From NCBI GenBank assembly GCA_030427245.1, contig JAUHXA010000074.1, forward strand, positions 1 to 33,740: a stretch of 33,740 nt of DNA, in the 5' to 3' direction. The notes under the pieces are model-generated. The model was given only the letters and a program-made list of their open reading frames with translations, did no database searches and was not told the origin of the DNA. Below are positions 24,997 through 33,580 of the stretch, one piece after another. Each line of letters starts with the position of its first letter. The stretch's first letter is position 1. A program made the position numbers and the translations under genes. The stretch comes from Bacteroidia bacterium (lineage in GTDB: Bacteria > Bacteroidota > Bacteroidia > Chitinophagales > UBA2359).

Positions 24997-25032
24997 CGCA
25001 GATTTCACTGATGACGCAGATACCTCACTGAT
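24997..25032. repeat. CGCAGAT...CACTGAT tandem pattern
   Basis: CGCAGATTTCACTGAT (24997-25012) is repeated as CGCAGAT-ACCT-CACTGAT (25015-25032), in the 65-base gap between the ketosynthase and the acyl carrier protein. It resembles the pattern at 1800-1833. Confidence 0.45.
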
Positions 25033-25060
25033 TTTTTTTGATAAAAAACAACTATAAAAT

Positions 25061-25309
25061 ATGACTCAAGAACAGATTACCGAAAAACTGCAAACCATTA
25101 TTGCGCCTTATGTAGAAGACAAAAGTGCGCTCGAAGGCATTAATGGTGAAACCAATTTACTGAATGATTTGGACATCAATTCGGCAAATTTAGTGGACAT
25201 TATCATTGACGTAGAAGATGCGTTTGACATCGAAATTGACGATGATTCGGCGGAGAAAATGCTGACCGTCAAGGATGCCGTTGAAGTGGTAATGGCTAAG
25301 ACGGCTTAA
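25061..25309 (+). CDS. Acyl carrier protein
   Basis: 82 residues, acidic, four-helix ACP size. The phosphopantetheine attachment serine is S41, in NDLDINSANLVD, where the common ACP motif is DSL; the INSANL variant is seen in specialised carrier proteins. An acidic recognition helix follows (VDIIIDVEDAFDIEIDDD), as in ACPs. It would carry the acyl chain handled by the FabZ-like and ketosynthase enzymes just upstream. It is unlikely to be the main fatty-acid ACP given its motif and setting. Start ATG 25061. Confidence 0.9.
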   Translation: MTQEQITEKLQTIIAPYVEDKSALEGINGETNLLNDLDINSANLVDIIIDVEDAFDIEIDDDSAEKMLTVKDAVEVVMAKTA

Positions 25310-25464
25310 ACTATACCGTAGGGGATTTAGGGCGTTTTATAGCGAAATGTTTTGACGAAATAAACGTTACCTGAAGAAATAAAAACCTACCTACAAGCAG
25401 GATTGCAGAATTTTCAAAAAGGGATTTCAAAAGGCAAAATGAAGTGCGGTTCTTTGAAGAGACT

Positions 25465-27132
25465 TCAAAAATAAGCCAAGAGTTCCTTTGCATTTGCCAG
25501 CGCCATTTCACCAGGCTTATCCCCACTCAACATTTTAGCGATTTCGGTTATACGTTCATTTTCACTGAGTTTTCTGATTTTGGACAAAGTGCGTTCAGGT
25601 GTATTGTATTTATACACAAAAAGATGCGTATTGCCCTTGCTTGCGATTTGGGGAAGGTGGGTAATCGAAATCAATTGGTGGTGAGTGGACAATTCCTGCA
25701 AAACCTTACCAACTTTTAGGGCGACTTCTCCAGAAATTCCTGTATCAATTTCGTCAAAAATAAGTGTCGGCAAAGCAGTGTTTGCTGCAATGAGCGACTG
25801 AATACAAAGCATCAAGCGAGACAATTCTCCCCCAGAAGCCACTTTGCGGAGTTCAGCGTGATTGCTGCCCCGATTAGCAGAAAAGAGGATTTCTATTTCA
25901 TCTCGACCATGTGCTGCCAATTGATGTTCGGGTAATATTTCGTGGACTGCTTTGACTGTTGCCTCTTTCATTCCTACCGAAGTGAGCATATCATTGATGC
26001 GACGTTCAAAAACTGGAATTTGTTTTTTGCGGTCTTGAGTGATTTTTGCAGCAAAAGAAAGTAATTGTTTGTGCTGGGTGGCAATGTTTTTTTCGAGTTG
26101 TTGGATTTCATTTTCCAAATCATCAGCCGATTGATTTTGAGAAGCCAAATCGTTGCGAATTGTTATCAATTCGGCTATTTCGGAGACTTGATGCTTTTTT
26201 TGAAGTCGGTAAATGATGTTCAAGCGTTCTGATACCAATTGTAGTCGTTCAGGATCCATGCTGTCGTCTTCTGCCATTCGAGTCAACTCGTTGTGAATGT
26301 CTATCAATTCGATATTGACACTTTCTATGCGGTCGCTGAGTTCTTCAAAAAGGGGATGGAATCGGGCGATGCTCGAAAGGTGAGATTTAATCACATTTAA
26401 TTGCTCCAAAACAGGGACTTCACCTTCGTCCAAAATGTTGATGCTTTCGGCAAGGGATTGTTGGATGTGTTCGGTATTGTTGAGTTGATCCAATTCCTGC
26501 TCAAGAGATTCCTGTTCGTTTTCATCAGAGAGATTGGCTTCTTCTAATTCGGTCAGCTGAAACTGTATATAGTCCAAATCTCGCTGCAATTGGGCATACT
26601 CTGTTTTTCGCTTTTTGAGTTGGTGTTGGTTTTTTTGATAGCTCTTGAAAACCCCTTGATAATTGATCAAAACCCCATTGTGACTTGCCAATGTGTCAAT
26701 GATAGACAGTTGGTAGTGAGCATCAAAAAGGTGAAGTGTTTGGTGCTGAGCGTGAAGATTAACGAGCTTTTCACCCATTTCCCTCAATACTTGAAGGTTG
26801 ACAGGAGTGTCGTTCACAAAAGCACGAGACTTACCCGACGGAGTGACTTCTCGACGAATAAAGGTGACATCCTCATAGTCCAACTCATTTTTCTCAAAAA
26901 AGGGCTGCAATTGGTAGGCACTGATATTGAAAGTACCTTCCACAACACATTTTTTTTGATTGTTGGACAAAGCGGCCGTATTGACACGATGTCCCAAAAT
27001 GAGCGACAATGCTCCCAACAAAATGGACTTACCTGCGCCCGTTTCACCTGTAATGATGGTGAGTTTATCCGAAAAAGTCAATTCTACTTCTTCGATAAGG
27101 GCGTAGTTTTTTATTAGTAATTTCTGCAACAT
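25465..27132 (-). CDS. recN: DNA repair protein RecN
   Basis: 555 residues from ATG 27132 (MLQKLLIKNYALIEEVE); the frame runs further up to TTG 27159 but the chosen start matches the family amino end. Walker A is in ITGETGAGKSILLGALSLILGHR; the ABC signature lies in KVASGGELSRLMLCIQ; Walker B and the D-loop are in LIFDEIDTGISGEVALKVG. A coiled-coil middle region (about residues 150-365) is typical of this SMC-like protein. RecN acts in double-strand-break repair by recombination. The gene runs opposite to the ACP gene; a TAACTTTG element sits about 40 bases upstream. Confidence 0.96.
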   Translation of the reverse strand: MLQKLLIKNYALIEEVELTFSDKLTIITGETGAGKSILLGALSLILGHRVNTAALSNNQKKCVVEGTFNISAYQLQPFFEKNELDYEDVTFIRREVTPSGKSRAFVNDTPVNLQVLREMGEKLVNLHAQHQTLHLFDAHYQLSIIDTLASHNGVLINYQGVFKSYQKNQHQLKKRKTEYAQLQRDLDYIQFQLTELEEANLSDENEQESLEQELDQLNNTEHIQQSLAESINILDEGEVPVLEQLNVIKSHLSSIARFHPLFEELSDRIESVNIELIDIHNELTRMAEDDSMDPERLQLVSERLNIIYRLQKKHQVSEIAELITIRNDLASQNQSADDLENEIQQLEKNIATQHKQLLSFAAKITQDRKKQIPVFERRINDMLTSVGMKEATVKAVHEILPEHQLAAHGRDEIEILFSANRGSNHAELRKVASGGELSRLMLCIQSLIAANTALPTLIFDEIDTGISGEVALKVGKVLQELSTHHQLISITHLPQIASKGNTHLFVYKYNTPERTLSKIRKLSENERITEIAKMLSGDKPGEMALANAKELLAYF

Positions 27133-27170
27133 AAGATGGTAGTCTGTTATGCACACCAAATAAAACTTTA

Positions 27171-27178
27171 CAAAGTTA
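27171..27178 (-). promoter_or_regulatory. Candidate recN -7 element
   Basis: The minus strand reads TAACTTTG, matching TAnnTTTG, 39 bases before the recN start codon. No -33 TTTG at the standard distance was found. Confidence 0.4.
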
Positions 27179-27247
27179 GCTTTTTTTCTACTATACCTTT
27201 GTTGTTTTTTTTAGAAAAATGCTATTTTTTATAGAAAGAATCTAATA

Positions 27248-27616
27248 TTAGTATAGTCCTTGTGAAAGCATCACCAAAGTACAACCTTCTACCACTTCAA
27301 TATCGTGGTCTTTTGCCATTTCCATAAAATCAGGATTCTCGCTGCCGGGATTGAAGACAATGCGCTCAGGCTGCAATTCATCCAAAATATATTCGTAGTA
27401 TTCTGTTTGATTTTTGGGGTTCAAATACATCGTCACAGTATGTACCTCCTCAATTTCGGGCTGCCCAATAACAATTTCCTTCCCTGCCAATACTCCTTCT
27501 TCTATTCCTATAGGAACGATTTCGTGTCCATAGGTCGCTAGCTTGTAAGCGGCCAAATAAGCATAACGCCATTCGTGTGTGCTTGCGCCCAGGATTACTG
27601 TTTTTTTGGGTATCAT
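27248..27616 (-). CDS. CoA-binding-fold protein
   Basis: 122 residues. A Rossmann-type CoA_binding_2 domain fills the protein: KKTVILGASTHEWRYAY with the glycine-containing turn, then HEIVPIG, an acidic GQPEIEEVHTVTMYL stretch, the NPGSENPDF loop, and VVEGCTLVMLSQGLY at the end. The family resembles the CoA-binding part of succinyl-CoA synthetase alpha and proteins such as YccU; it is widely kept but its role is unclear. There is no signal peptide. The start is ATG 27616. It lies 116 bases upstream of recN on the same strand. Confidence 0.85.
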   Translation of the reverse strand: MIPKKTVILGASTHEWRYAYLAAYKLATYGHEIVPIGIEEGVLAGKEIVIGQPEIEEVHTVTMYLNPKNQTEYYEYILDELQPERIVFNPGSENPDFMEMAKDHDIEVVEGCTLVMLSQGLY

Positions 27617-28174
27617 ATCTTTTGCTTTTAATTATTCAAACAAGTAAGTATTTTGATTGTTCTTTTGTCACATCAAAACAGAGGGATATATTTAAGACTC
27701 AAGTAGTTTGCAGTAATTGGCTATTAACATTCTATTAACATAAAAAAAGGGTATTTTAATTCTTTTTAAGAAACTTTTTTGGTCAAGCTCTCGTTTATTT
27801 ACATAAGACTCCACAACTGGTATTGATTTATTATTGCTGTTTTTGTAAAGGTGGTATAGTTTTTGTGCTGTATTAAATCCACAAATTGTGCCGATTTTTC
27901 GGCATTCTATTACCCTCCCTTACTCTTATACTTAATATTTTTTCAATACATCTTTATTTTTGGTTTTCTCAATTATTAGAGGATTATCGTGCAACTATTG
28001 AACGCTTTTATGCGTCTTTTGTAATAAAGAGATTTGATATAGTAGTATAGCGTGTTTCGTTATATGAAATATAAAAATGTCATTTTTCTTTAAACAAAAT
28101 CGAAATAAGTGCATCTACTATTTACATAAATACCTAATCATCTTATTAACCTTATTTTTCAAGCCAACTGCCCC
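27617..28174. other. Intergenic region between the CoA-binding gene and the microprotein
   Basis: 558 bases, AT-rich, no long gene. It holds a perfect 10-base tandem direct repeat (27721-27741) and a small hairpin TGCCGA-TTTT-TCGGCA (27889-27904). No promoter matches the consensus with good spacing. The rest shows nothing I can name. Confidence 0.5.
27721..27741. repeat. Tandem direct repeat CTATTAACAT with 11-base period
   Basis: CTATTAACAT occurs at 27721-27730 and again at 27732-27741, separated by a single T. An 11-base period puts both copies on one face of the helix, as in response-regulator sites such as Pho boxes. It lies 105 bases upstream of the CoA-binding gene (minus) and far from the microprotein. 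Confidence 0.6.
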
Positions 28175-28276
28175 ATGGAAATATTATTACTATCAGCTGT
28201 TTTGTTCATCCTACATCTACTGAACATCAAATCCAGCAAAGGAACAGATTCGGAAGATGTTCGTATTTGGGATTAA
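28175..28276 (+). CDS. Candidate membrane microprotein, 33 residues
   Basis: ATG at 28175 opens MEILLLSAVLFILHLLN followed by a polar, acidic tail that ends VRIWD and TAA. Residues 2-16 are almost all hydrophobic, enough for a single short membrane helix with the charged tail at the other end. Such one-helix microproteins often attach to transporters or enzymes. Support is composition only: no clear promoter or ribosome site, and short frames arise by chance. It ends 23 bases before the end of the convergent GH18 gene. I do not recognise it. Confidence 0.4.
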   Translation: MEILLLSAVLFILHLLNIKSSKGTDSEDVRIWD

Positions 28277-28299
28277 AAATCAATTGGAAGCGAGAGTTG

Positions 28300-30435
28300 T
28301 TACTCAATTTTTGTCTCCTTGACATCAGGTGCGCTCCATTGATTGTATTTATTTTTGGCAATCGACACAATGCGACAAGCAGAAGGCAGCGCAGTCCCTT
28401 CATTGGTCCGTACATCGTCTTGTTGAGTTCTTCCCACACTTACCATTGCAGAACTCGTCCGAGATTTATACACTTTCACAAAGTCACAACTAAAAAAGCA
28501 ATCCCCTGTGCGCAGAGAAATGTACTCTCCGTAAGTATAAGGTTCGGGGTCACTCCATTGAATAAGTAATTCATTGTCAAGATAGGCTTCAATGAGTCCC
28601 GATTTTGGATTGTAGGTAACTTTGAAGTCATAATCTGTATTGGCTTCAATTGCACAAGACTGGACGGCCTTCCGACTGAATCGGTTGTTATAGACTTTAT
28701 AAATTTCAACCTGTTTAGAGTCCACTCGATAATACACAAAATAAGAATTACCTCGATTTGTAGCACTTGGATCATCTGCAAAAAAATGCAAGCCCGCACG
28801 CCTATTCTGACTGTCTCCTCCAATTTTCCCCCACCAATGATATAAATAACTGTGATAGTCTCGCTGCATCAAAGACGCATATAGATTCGTATTACTTTGG
28901 TCTTGCCGACCTTGATACAAGCGATTGCCGTATGCCGACCAAAGTCCCTCAGCAGGAGTCCAATGTGACGCTAATTTTGCTCCTTCAAATTCATCATTGA
29001 AAAAACCATTGTAAAAATTCCCTTCCCAATGTTCCCCTTTTTTTTCCAATACTTGATAGAACATTCCCGACCAACCTACATCACATTTGTCTTTATCTTC
29101 AAACTGAATGGTAAAATCACTCGTATAATTATTGGCGATATCCAAAATGTTAGACGCAGGACTACAGTTTTCATGAACCGCCTTTGGTAAAGTACTCTGA
29201 TAGTCTAATACTGCAATATTGTCTTTGGGGCAAGCCATAAATTTATCCTCCAATAAGTCCCACAACTCCTGATGTCCATTGTCGTAGCCCAATGCCCAAA
29301 TCCCGACACCTCCCAATCTTCGACTGTTCACGATGTCGTACTTTTTCGACAAACTCTCCACATCATCGTACCAAAGTTGACGAGTCGTTTTACCACGTTT
29401 GAAGGTGAAATAAGGCGTTTGACTTTGGGGATGCCAAGTTCGATTAGTTTCATTTCCTTTGAGGAGTTTTTTGATTTGGGTATAGACTCTTGCCTTTCCT
29501 TTTGTATTTGTTTGACGTTTGGAAGGTATTTGACTGCTATAAATTTTCCACTCATAGCCATAATAGGGGAGTGCCAATATGAGTTTTGAGGCTGCAATGT
29601 CTTTTTTCAGATAGTTGTAAATGCTTCGATTGATAGATGTATTGTACCAACGAGAATCGTGATCTATAGGCGCAACAGGACCAGCTATTTTTGCAGATTT
29701 GTAGTGATAGTCATAGCCCATAATGATGAAAGCATCAATATAGGGGTCTAATTCTGAAAGCAAAAAAACACCATTCCAATCTACGGCAGGAATCGCCATC
29801 GAAATGCTGATTTTTTTTCCTTGCAGTCCATTTTTCAGGCGTTTGGAGAGATCGCTGCAAAATTTGACCAAGTTCTTGGATTGGTTTTTGGGAATCGCTT
29901 CAAAATCAATATTAACCCCATCCGCATCCCTCAATTTGAGAAGACGAATGAGATTATTGGCCAGCCTTTCCCATGCCCTAGGGTTGGAGAGAAAGGTGCT
30001 ATGATTGCTAAAGTTTTTTACACAAAGTTCTACTCTTGCGCCCGCTTTTTTTGCCAAATCAATTGAAGGATTCGTTTTCCAATGGTGAATACTTTTGTAG
30101 TCTCCCGTAGTTGGATTCAAATCATAGCAGAAGTAAATAAACGTAGATAGCAAAGAGTAGTCATAAGTCTTGTAATATTTATCCATCCAATACGGATGAT
30201 AACCATACACTTGTTTTTCGAGACGACATCCTTCGGGGCGAGCAGCACCTTTAGCAATGTTTACTTCTGGCTCACCAAAGAGTGTCTGATTGACACTGTC
30301 AAGGTCTTCAAACTGTTCAAAAAACAATGCCTGTTCGGCCGAAATAGAAGAAAACGGCTCTTTTGAGCTTTGGGCTAAAACTTCGGCATTGAGGGCTATC
30401 AAAAATAAAAATGAAACAAAAAGCGTTTTTACCAT
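28300..30435 (-). CDS. Secreted GH18-family protein with C-terminal beta-rich domains
   Basis: 711 residues. Signal peptide at 1-21 (ends VLAQ). Residues about 75-420 form a GH18 (chitinase-like) barrel: GYHPYWMD at the first strand, the catalytic-motif region DGVNIDFE at 172-179 (D172, N175, D177, E179; the family standard has D where N175 is), MGYDYHYKSA and LPYYGYEWK later, and GVGIWALGYD near the end. E179, the proton donor, is kept. After a Cys-containing linker, about 445-490 resembles golvesin-type domains and about 495-670 a concanavalin-like lectin domain. Likely substrates are chitin or peptidoglycan-type N-acetylglucosamine polymers; the DGVNIDFE form is also found in spore-cortex YaaH-like enzymes. 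It is divergent from the caspase-fold gene. Confidence 0.85.
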   Translation of the reverse strand: MVKTLFVSFLFLIALNAEVLAQSSKEPFSSISAEQALFFEQFEDLDSVNQTLFGEPEVNIAKGAARPEGCRLEKQVYGYHPYWMDKYYKTYDYSLLSTFIYFCYDLNPTTGDYKSIHHWKTNPSIDLAKKAGARVELCVKNFSNHSTFLSNPRAWERLANNLIRLLKLRDADGVNIDFEAIPKNQSKNLVKFCSDLSKRLKNGLQGKKISISMAIPAVDWNGVFLLSELDPYIDAFIIMGYDYHYKSAKIAGPVAPIDHDSRWYNTSINRSIYNYLKKDIAASKLILALPYYGYEWKIYSSQIPSKRQTNTKGKARVYTQIKKLLKGNETNRTWHPQSQTPYFTFKRGKTTRQLWYDDVESLSKKYDIVNSRRLGGVGIWALGYDNGHQELWDLLEDKFMACPKDNIAVLDYQSTLPKAVHENCSPASNILDIANNYTSDFTIQFEDKDKCDVGWSGMFYQVLEKKGEHWEGNFYNGFFNDEFEGAKLASHWTPAEGLWSAYGNRLYQGRQDQSNTNLYASLMQRDYHSYLYHWWGKIGGDSQNRRAGLHFFADDPSATNRGNSYFVYYRVDSKQVEIYKVYNNRFSRKAVQSCAIEANTDYDFKVTYNPKSGLIEAYLDNELLIQWSDPEPYTYGEYISLRTGDCFFSCDFVKVYKSRTSSAMVSVGRTQQDDVRTNEGTALPSACRIVSIAKNKYNQWSAPDVKETKIE

Positions 30436-30716
30436 GGTCTGTTGTAATCAAATATAAAAGTTCGGCATTTTTTCAATTCCATCCATCCAATCTTCTTATT
30501 GAACCTGAGCCGCTGCAATATTTTTACAAAACTATGATGTTTCTCACGCAATAGAAGTTTAATTTTTGGGAAGTCAGCACAATTATTGAAGCTTGAATAA
30601 ATTAGGCCAAGGGAAGCGAGAATAGGAGTGAGAGGCATAATAACCTGATAATCAGAAAATATATTTATAGAAAAGAGAAACCTCGCTTTTCGCATCCAAG
30701 GTCTATAATAAAATAA

Positions 30717-32921
30717 ATGAATTTGGTTCAAACCGCATCTATGAAACATCACTTTTTTATCTGTTGTTGTATTTTATTTATGAGTGGCTCTTTGTCTGCA
30801 CAGGGCTTTGCAGAAGAGCAGTGGACGGCAACTTTTAGTAATTACGTTCACAGTGATATAAAAAGTATGCTGAAAACCTCCAACAATGATTTTGTGGTAG
30901 TTGGCACTACTCAATCCTTGGCAATGAAGGGACCCGATATTTGGATGGGCAAAATTTCCAATACGCTTCGATTGCAGTGGCACAAAACATTTAGAGATGA
31001 TAACGATTTTGTGGTCAACAAAATTGTACAAACTTTGGACGGCAATTATGCCATATTGGTGTCCGTTTATGGGCAGCAAAGAGAAAGTTGTAGGTCGTAT
31101 GTATTGAAAACCGATCAGTCGGGACGCTTGCTTTGGGACAAACACCACGCTACTCATATTTGGGTTGAAGCGGTGGATATGATAGCAACTACAGATGGCG
31201 GTTTCTTGATGGCAGGTCATGTCAAATCCAATCCCAACTCTCCTTTTTATTATGCGTGGATAGCCAAACTAAACAGTCAGGGAATCATGGAATGGAACAC
31301 TCCTTTCGACTTGTTTGACATGGCGAGTTTTGAATCTTTGATTGAAGTCAAAGATGGTTTTATATTGCAAGGTAATATGGGAGTTGAAAGCAATCCAAAT
31401 AATATGGATGCCTGGCTGGTAAAAATCAATCATACAGGCGACCCGATTTGGGAAAAAACCTATGGTAGCTATGGGAAAGATGAGGCATTTCATGTCATTG
31501 CAACAAGAGACGGAGGATATGCTTTTTGTGGTTCTACCAACTCTACGGGGCAAGGACAAAAAGATGCTTGGTTGGTGAAAACGGATGCTAACGGAGAACT
31601 TCAATGGGAAAGAACTCACGGCACTTACGCTAATGAATATGCCAAATGTTTGGTGCAAATGAGTGATAACAGCTTTGTGTTTACAGGAGCGACCCAAAAT
31701 TCCTTTAATAACAGCATGGACGCATGGACTGTTTGGACAGACGAACAGGGCGAAAAATTGGGAGAACAGTTTTTTGGTGGAAAAGGCAATGATGAGGCTT
31801 ATGATCTGGTTTTGGCAAAAAAAGACGAATTGGTGATGGCAGGCTATACGACTTCTCGAACCAATAGTTACTACCACGAACCCTTCATGGTCAATTACAA
31901 GCTACGCTTCAGTGTCGAGATGGCGCAGGAGGATGTAGGCATTGATCATGCGCCAACTTCTGTGGCTGATTCCAACAATTATGCTTCTAATCAGGAAAGA
32001 CATTCCCTTCTGAATCCTGCTTTTCAAAAAATACCGACCAAAAAAATTACCACTCCCTCTGCGGTAAGTGCTTCATTGAAGTACAAAATCGAGTCGGATA
32101 AAGATGTGCCTCTTTCGAGGCCTGCTGCTCCTATGTTTACCTACAAAGTTCCCAACTTACACCTTTTGGCCATTGGAACGAATCCGCCCGACTTGGAATA
32201 CACCGAAAAAGATGCCATAGATTTTGCACAGATGTTTAAGAATCAAGGAAATCAATTGGGTGCAGGAAACAAACTGTTTAATTTTGTGCAGACCGAAAAA
32301 CTCATAGGAGAGGGGGCAAGTATTAAAAACATTGAAGCGGCTATCGAAGGCTTGCATCAAAAAGCAGTGGAAGGTTACATCAGCCCCAATGATGTGATTA
32401 TTATCTTTATTTCAGCGCATGGGTTTTTGTATCAAAACAAACTGAGAATTCAAGCAAGTGACTACGACTATCGCAGCCCTCGCACGACTTCTATTGACTA
32501 CGATGGTTTGTTGAAAGACTTGGATTTGATTGACTGTAAAAAAATCTTATTCATAGATGCTTGCCACAGTGCAAGCCCCAATGCAGATTATGCAGCTAAA
32601 GCAAGCGTGAGTGTGGTGAACAATGCTATCAAAAAAATATCTATGACCAAGAATGGCTTGGCCGTAATCACTTCAAGCGATGTGGAAGAGCAGTCTTACG
32701 AAGATCGCAATGCCAAAAATGGTTTTTTCACCAAAGCACTTTTAGAAGGGTTGAAGGGCTTTGCCGACTACGATAAAAACGACATTATCAGCCTCACTGA
32801 ACTTTATACTTTTGTTCAACATCGAGTCCCTGTTATCGTGGGCAAACATACCAAACAACGTCAAAACCCTAAAATGGTCCGAAACGATTTAGGCGATTTG
32901 CCGATTTTTGTGGTGAAGTGA
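30717..32921 (+). CDS. Secreted caspase-fold (peptidase C14-like) protein with repeat N-terminus
   Basis: 734 residues from ATG 30717; ATG 30741 (MKHHFFICC) gives a neater signal peptide and may be the true start. The signal ends near SLSAQ. Residues about 35-400 are tandem repeats of about 50 residues with recurring words such as DAWLVKTDANGELQWERTHG and GGYAFCGST, as in beta-propellers. A linker of about 80 residues follows. From about 482 a caspase-like domain begins (HLLAIGTNPPDLEYTEKDA); the catalytic dyad is H568 in FISAHG and C616 in FIDACHSA. A calcium-loop-like stretch (D684 to E695, DYDKNDIISLTE) lies after it. It is a putative exported peptidase; target unknown. Confidence 0.88.
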   Translation: MNLVQTASMKHHFFICCCILFMSGSLSAQGFAEEQWTATFSNYVHSDIKSMLKTSNNDFVVVGTTQSLAMKGPDIWMGKISNTLRLQWHKTFRDDNDFVVNKIVQTLDGNYAILVSVYGQQRESCRSYVLKTDQSGRLLWDKHHATHIWVEAVDMIATTDGGFLMAGHVKSNPNSPFYYAWIAKLNSQGIMEWNTPFDLFDMASFESLIEVKDGFILQGNMGVESNPNNMDAWLVKINHTGDPIWEKTYGSYGKDEAFHVIATRDGGYAFCGSTNSTGQGQKDAWLVKTDANGELQWERTHGTYANEYAKCLVQMSDNSFVFTGATQNSFNNSMDAWTVWTDEQGEKLGEQFFGGKGNDEAYDLVLAKKDELVMAGYTTSRTNSYYHEPFMVNYKLRFSVEMAQEDVGIDHAPTSVADSNNYASNQERHSLLNPAFQKIPTKKITTPSAVSASLKYKIESDKDVPLSRPAAPMFTYKVPNLHLLAIGTNPPDLEYTEKDAIDFAQMFKNQGNQLGAGNKLFNFVQTEKLIGEGASIKNIEAAIEGLHQKAVEGYISPNDVIIIFISAHGFLYQNKLRIQASDYDYRSPRTTSIDYDGLLKDLDLIDCKKILFIDACHSASPNADYAAKASVSVVNNAIKKISMTKNGLAVITSSDVEEQSYEDRNAKNGFFTKALLEGLKGFADYDKNDIISLTELYTFVQHRVPVIVGKHTKQRQNPKMVRNDLGDLPIFVVK

Positions 32922-32947
32922 ATTGTTGAGGATGGCGTAATTCAATC

Positions 32948-33517
32948 TCATAATTTCCTCACAATATCCCCTTTCCGAATCGTTCCGCCCTTCACGACTT
33001 TTGCATTGATTCCTCTCAAATGTAGCTTTTTCCCTATGGGTGAGTTGACAAATTTCATTGAATCTATTCCAAAATACTGGGCAAACTTTTTGCAGCCATT
33101 GTGTGGCTGTGCGGTTACTTCAATAATGGCCGAACCTATGGACAACTGTGTACCCGTTGGCAGGTTTTCGGTGCTGAGATTGAGGTCTATATAAAGTTGG
33201 TCACCAGCCCATTTCCATCTATCTTTTGTTTGAGCAATAAGGGCAATTGCACGGGCATTCATTATGTTGAGCTGCATATCTGGATGTGGAGATTTATCAG
33301 GTGTGCGAGAACTCGGTCGTCTGCTCCAGTTATCCCCTAAAAGTCCTTTGGACAAGTCTATCGTTGCTTCCTCCAATACTTTACGGATTCCCATATCTGG
33401 GCGGCAAACAATCATTTCTAACCTACCTTCGTCTTTTGGAGATGCTTGTATATGAGCTAAACCCATTTCTAATTCTTGAAGCGAAAGGTGCTTTACATCG
33501 GTGGGGGGGCTGTGCAT
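32948..33517 (-). CDS. MOSC domain-containing protein
   Basis: 189 residues. A MOSC (molybdenum-cofactor sulfurase C-terminal) domain fills most of the length: DLSKGLLGDNW early, and the cysteine motif HNGCKKFAQYFG with C142, the residue type thought to bind or carry sulfur or the cofactor in this family. Related to YiiM-type free-standing MOSC proteins. The start at ATG 33517 is followed almost at once by a run of seven C on the coding strand (codons 3-6), where slippage could shift the frame. It is convergent with the caspase-fold gene, 26 bases apart. Cytoplasmic; no signal peptide. Confidence 0.85.
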   Translation of the reverse strand: MHSPPTDVKHLSLQELEMGLAHIQASPKDEGRLEMIVCRPDMGIRKVLEEATIDLSKGLLGDNWSRRPSSRTPDKSPHPDMQLNIMNARAIALIAQTKDRWKWAGDQLYIDLNLSTENLPTGTQLSIGSAIIEVTAQPHNGCKKFAQYFGIDSMKFVNSPIGKKLHLRGINAKVVKGGTIRKGDIVRKL

Positions 33518-33580
33518 AAGGATATGATTTTAGTAAATACTTTGAAAACACGGGGTTGAAAAGGATTGTTTTACCAACAT

